From assembly GCA_900542145.1 (NCBI GenBank), contig UQMF01000007.1, positions 1 through 64,000 of the forward strand: DNA of 64,000 nt, given 5' to 3'. Both the position numbers and the translations under genes were made by a program. The stretch is from an uncultured Oscillospiraceae bacterium (GTDB lineage: Bacteria > Bacillota > Clostridia > Oscillospirales > Ruminococcaceae). Under the pieces are notes generated by a model that ran no database searches, was not told the origin of the DNA, and saw nothing but the letters and a program-made list of their open reading frames with translations. Position 1 is the first letter of the stretch. Each line of letters begins with the position of its first letter. Positions 61,426 through 64,000 of the stretch are shown here, piece by piece.

Positions 61426-62121
61426 ATGGAGAAACAGAGCAAGCTTTCCATTATGTTAAAGGGCTTCATCAAGGAAAACCCTGTATTCGTGCTGGTTCTC
61501 GGAACCTGCCCGACCCTCGCCGTCACCGACTCGGTATCCCGTGCGCTCAGCATGGGTATTGCGGCGGCAATAGTTCTCATCTGCTCCAACATGGCGATCT
61601 CCGCGCTCCGCAAGGTTATTCCCGACAAGGTGCGCATTCCTGCTTACATCGTCATAATCGCGGGCTTCGTTACGATTATCCAGATGCTGATGAACGCATA
61701 CCTGCCCGACCTGTTCACGGCGCTCGGCACTTATCTCGCGCTCATCGTGGTAAACTGTATAATCCTCGGCAGAGCCGAAATGTTCGCAAGCAAGCACACC
61801 GTTGTTGAGTCCGCCCTCGACGGAATCGGCATGGGCGGCGGATTCACGCTTGCGCTGTTCTGCATGGGTACCGTCCGTGAAGTACTCGGCTCCGGCAGCT
61901 TCCTCGGATTCAAGATCCCGTTCATGCAGGACTACTGCATTCCGTTCTTCACCCAGGCGGCAGGCGGATTCTTCGTGTTCGGCGTACTCATCGCCGTTGT
62001 CAACAAGATCACCAAGGGAAAGGCTATCAGCAAGAAGGAATTCGGCTGCGCAAACTGCCCCTCCCGTGCCGCATGCGCTGAGAACCCAGAAAACATCAGT
62101 ACAGCAAAGGAGGCGAAGTAA
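61426..62121 (+). CDS. rnfE: Rnf complex subunit E
   Basis: 231 aa, six membrane helices: KENPVFVLVLGTCPTLAVTDSV (Cys for the membrane [2Fe-2S] cluster shared with RnfA), YLALIVVNCIILGRAE. The last 29 residues carry C208-x2-C211-x5-C217, an extra Cys-rich tail. Ends 3 bp before rnfA. Confidence 0.94.
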   Translation: MEKQSKLSIMLKGFIKENPVFVLVLGTCPTLAVTDSVSRALSMGIAAAIVLICSNMAISALRKVIPDKVRIPAYIVIIAGFVTIIQMLMNAYLPDLFTALGTYLALIVVNCIILGRAEMFASKHTVVESALDGIGMGGGFTLALFCMGTVREVLGSGSFLGFKIPFMQDYCIPFFTQAAGGFFVFGVLIAVVNKITKGKAISKKEFGCANCPSRAACAENPENISTAKEAK

Positions 62122-62124
62122 TAC

Positions 62125-62724
62125 ATGGATACCATCAAGGCACTTCTCGTGATCCTCATGTCCAGCGTACTTGTCAACAACTACGTTCTTAACAAGTTCC
62201 TGGGTATCTGCCCGTTCCTCGGAGTTTCCAAGAAGCTCGACCAGGCTGCCGGCATGGGTACCGCCGTTACTTTCGTTATGCTGGTGGCTACCGCAGTCAC
62301 ATGGCCTATCCAGACCTTCGTACTGGATAAGCTCGGACTGGGTTATCTCCAGACCATCGTGTTCATTCTTGTTATCGCAACGCTGGTTCAGTTCGTTGAG
62401 ATAATCCTCAAGAAGTACATTCCGGCGCTCCACAAGTCGCTGGGCGTTTACCTTCCGCTCATCACCACAAACTGCGCTGTCCTCGGCGTTACCATCAACA
62501 ATATCAAGGACGGCTACGGCTTCCTCGAGTCCATGGTAAGCTCCCTGGGCTGCGGTCTTGGCTTCCTGCTGGCTATGGTCCTGTTCGCAGGAGTACGCTC
62601 CAGACTTGACAGCGCTAATATTCCCGAGAGCTTCAAGGGGCTTCCTGTGACCCTCGCCGCTGCGTCCATCGTTTCCATGAGCTTCATGGGATTCGCCGGC
62701 GTAGTCGACAAGCTGTTTGCGTAA
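62125..62724 (+). CDS. rnfA: Rnf complex subunit A
   Basis: 199 aa, six membrane helices: LVNNYVLNKFLGICPFLGVSKKLD, YLPLITTNCAVLGVTI, with the conserved Cys in GICPFLG and TTNCAV. Pairs with RnfE in inverted topology. Confidence 0.96.
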   Translation: MDTIKALLVILMSSVLVNNYVLNKFLGICPFLGVSKKLDQAAGMGTAVTFVMLVATAVTWPIQTFVLDKLGLGYLQTIVFILVIATLVQFVEIILKKYIPALHKSLGVYLPLITTNCAVLGVTINNIKDGYGFLESMVSSLGCGLGFLLAMVLFAGVRSRLDSANIPESFKGLPVTLAAASIVSMSFMGFAGVVDKLFA

Positions 62725-62736
62725 GGAGGCTGCAAA

Positions 62737-63558
62737 ATGAACGATTCTTTATTATCAGCAATCCTTGTTGCGGTCGGAGTACTGGTCGCTATCGGACTTA
62801 TCTGCGCGCTCATTCTGGTCATCGCCGCAAAATTCTTCGCGGTGAAGGTCGATGAGAAGGAGCAGAATATCCGCGCCTGCCTGCCGGGCGCAAACTGCGG
62901 CGCCTGCGGATTCACCGGCTGCGACGGCTACGCCAAGGCGCTTGCGGAGGGTTCCGCGGCTGCCAACCTGTGCGTACCCGGCGGAGCCTCCACAGCGAAG
63001 CAGCTCGGCGAAGTCCTCGGCGTTTCCGTCGAGGCGGCTGAGAGAATGGTGGCATTCGTGCACTGCTCCGGCACCTGCGAGAATACCACCCGTAAGTACG
63101 ACTACAAGGGAATCCCCACCTGCGCCGGAGCGAAGCTATTCTACGGCGGCGACGGAGCATGCTCCTCCGGCTGTCTTGGGTACGGCGACTGCGCAAAGGT
63201 ATGCCCCAGCAACGCAATCTACAACAATAACGGCGTTGCCTGCGTTGACCCCGAGAAATGCACCGGCTGCGGACTATGCACAAAGGCATGTCCGAACTTC
63301 GTCATCCGCCTCGTTCCCACAACTGCCACCGCAGTAGTTGCGTGCAGCAACAAGGACAAGGGCGCGGCAGCCGTCAAGGAATGCAAGGCTTCCTGCATAG
63401 GCTGCAAGAAGTGCGAGAATATCTGCCCTGCCGACGCAATAAAGGTTGAGGACAACTTCGCGCACATAGACTACACCAAGTGCGTACACTGCAACGCATG
63501 CATCGAAACCTGCCCCAGACACGCCATAAAGAGCGTGGAATTCAGTCAGGCTCAGTAA
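62737..63558 (+). CDS. rnfB: Rnf complex subunit B (ferredoxin-type)
   Basis: 273 aa. N-terminal membrane anchor (about 7-32), then the four-Cys Fe-S motif CLPGANCGACGFTGCDGYA, a linker with more Cys, and ferredoxin modules: CLGYGDCAKVCPSNAI, CTGCGLCTKACPN, CIGCKKCENICPADAI, CVHCNACIETCPRHAI. Entry point for reduced ferredoxin. Three pairs of clusters are plausible. Confidence 0.95.
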   Translation: MNDSLLSAILVAVGVLVAIGLICALILVIAAKFFAVKVDEKEQNIRACLPGANCGACGFTGCDGYAKALAEGSAAANLCVPGGASTAKQLGEVLGVSVEAAERMVAFVHCSGTCENTTRKYDYKGIPTCAGAKLFYGGDGACSSGCLGYGDCAKVCPSNAIYNNNGVACVDPEKCTGCGLCTKACPNFVIRLVPTTATAVVACSNKDKGAAAVKECKASCIGCKKCENICPADAIKVEDNFAHIDYTKCVHCNACIETCPRHAIKSVEFSQAQ

Positions 63559-63621
63559 TAGACATCATGGGGAGTGCAGGCGCATTCCCCATAATGGTAT
63601 GATTCAGGAGAAATGTCAGGC

Positions 63622-63999
63622 ATGAAGCCAATGGATAAAAAACACAGAAACGATATTATTCTCATAGCGGTACTTCTCGTGGTCGCCGGTGCAGCTTTCG
63701 GATTGATCCAGCTGAACAAGAAGAGCGGCGGCTACGCAGTGGTGGTCCAGGACGGAAAGGAAACGGCGGTGTATCCCCTGAACGAGGACGCAAGCGTCAC
63801 AATTACTTCTCCGACCGGATTCAACACACTGGTTATAAAGGACGGAAAAGCCGATGTGACCGACGCAGACTGCCCTGACAGAATATGCGTGAACCAGCAC
63901 AGCATAAGCTACGATGGCGAAACGATAGTGTGTCTTCCAAACAAGCTTGTGGTAAAGATAGTATCCGACGCCGAATCTGACGTTGACATCATCGCATAG
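63622..63999 (+). CDS. NusG domain II-containing protein
   Basis: About 125 aa. Start uncertain: ATG at 63613, 63622 and 63631 are all in frame, with AGGAG at 63607. One N-terminal membrane segment, then a small extracytoplasmic beta domain (GYAVVVQDGKETAVYPL, NTLVIKDGKADVTDADCPDRICV.Q, IVCLPNKLVVKI) of the NusG-II/DUF1312 type. Often found beside rnf or FMN-binding genes in Clostridia; role unknown. The stop codon is the last three bases but one of the window. Confidence 0.82.
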   Translation: MKPMDKKHRNDIILIAVLLVVAGAAFGLIQLNKKSGGYAVVVQDGKETAVYPLNEDASVTITSPTGFNTLVIKDGKADVTDADCPDRICVNQHSISYDGETIVCLPNKLVVKIVSDAESDVDIIA

Positions 64000-64000
64000 G

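Overview
The window looks like chromosome of a spore-forming, Gram-positive anaerobe of the Clostridia, most likely an Oscillospiraceae/Ruminococcaceae-type gut bacterium. Supporting evidence: sporulation genes (cotJABC, spoVB, yabP, yabQ), the spoVB-mazG-rqcP-yabP-yabQ-divIC order known from Firmicutes, a complete Rnf complex in the clostridial order C-D-G-E-A-B, strong AGGAGG ribosome binding sites and many TTGACA-17-TATAAT promoters. Species cannot be named from the sequence alone. I saw no rRNA, tRNA or CRISPR array.

Bases 1-4134 are the end of a prophage or integrative element on the minus strand: a sigma-like HTH protein, a Bro-N/KilAC antirepressor, a ParB-methyltransferase fusion and a C5-cytosine methyltransferase that runs off the left edge.

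Bases about 4300-13060 are a visibly AT-rich island, all on the plus strand, that reads as an anti-phage defence locus. Two small proteins sharing a VNQYGE..VHI..VD tag precede an RloC-like ABC ATPase with a CPYC zinc hook. Then come a PD-(D/E)xK nuclease, a protein that joins a two-cluster ferredoxin domain to a second PD-(D/E)xK-like domain, and two DNA methyltransferases, the first with an N-terminal MerR/BldC-type HTH. Two arrays of 10-bp-phased TTGA direct repeats lie in front of the two transcription units and may be operators for that HTH. This is the most unusual part of the window.

From about 13440 the sequence is GC-rich core genome. In order: shikimate genes aroB-aroA-aroC; a TPR/YD-like surface protein; an ATC-hydrolase family protein; a PanE-like reductase; cotJABC; the spoVB-divIC cluster with an HU gene inserted; cardiolipin synthase; a solute-binding lipoprotein coupled to a hybrid histidine kinase; pdxST; a chemoreceptor; a MacB-type ABC exporter whose permease carries 49-residue repeats; an exonuclease and a phosphatase; plsC and a lipid kinase; an NSS transporter; rarA-prs; glyA; leuCD-GNAT-leuB; acylphosphatase; a U32-like protein.

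The right end, 55.4-64 kb, is a respiratory flavoprotein block: a duplicated lipoprotein, the flavin transferase ApbE, rnfCDGEAB and a NusG-II protein. ApbE is expected to flavinylate RnfD and RnfG. RnfG here is about twice normal length with two candidate flavin sites, and the lipoprotein carries two related AGCTMS motifs.
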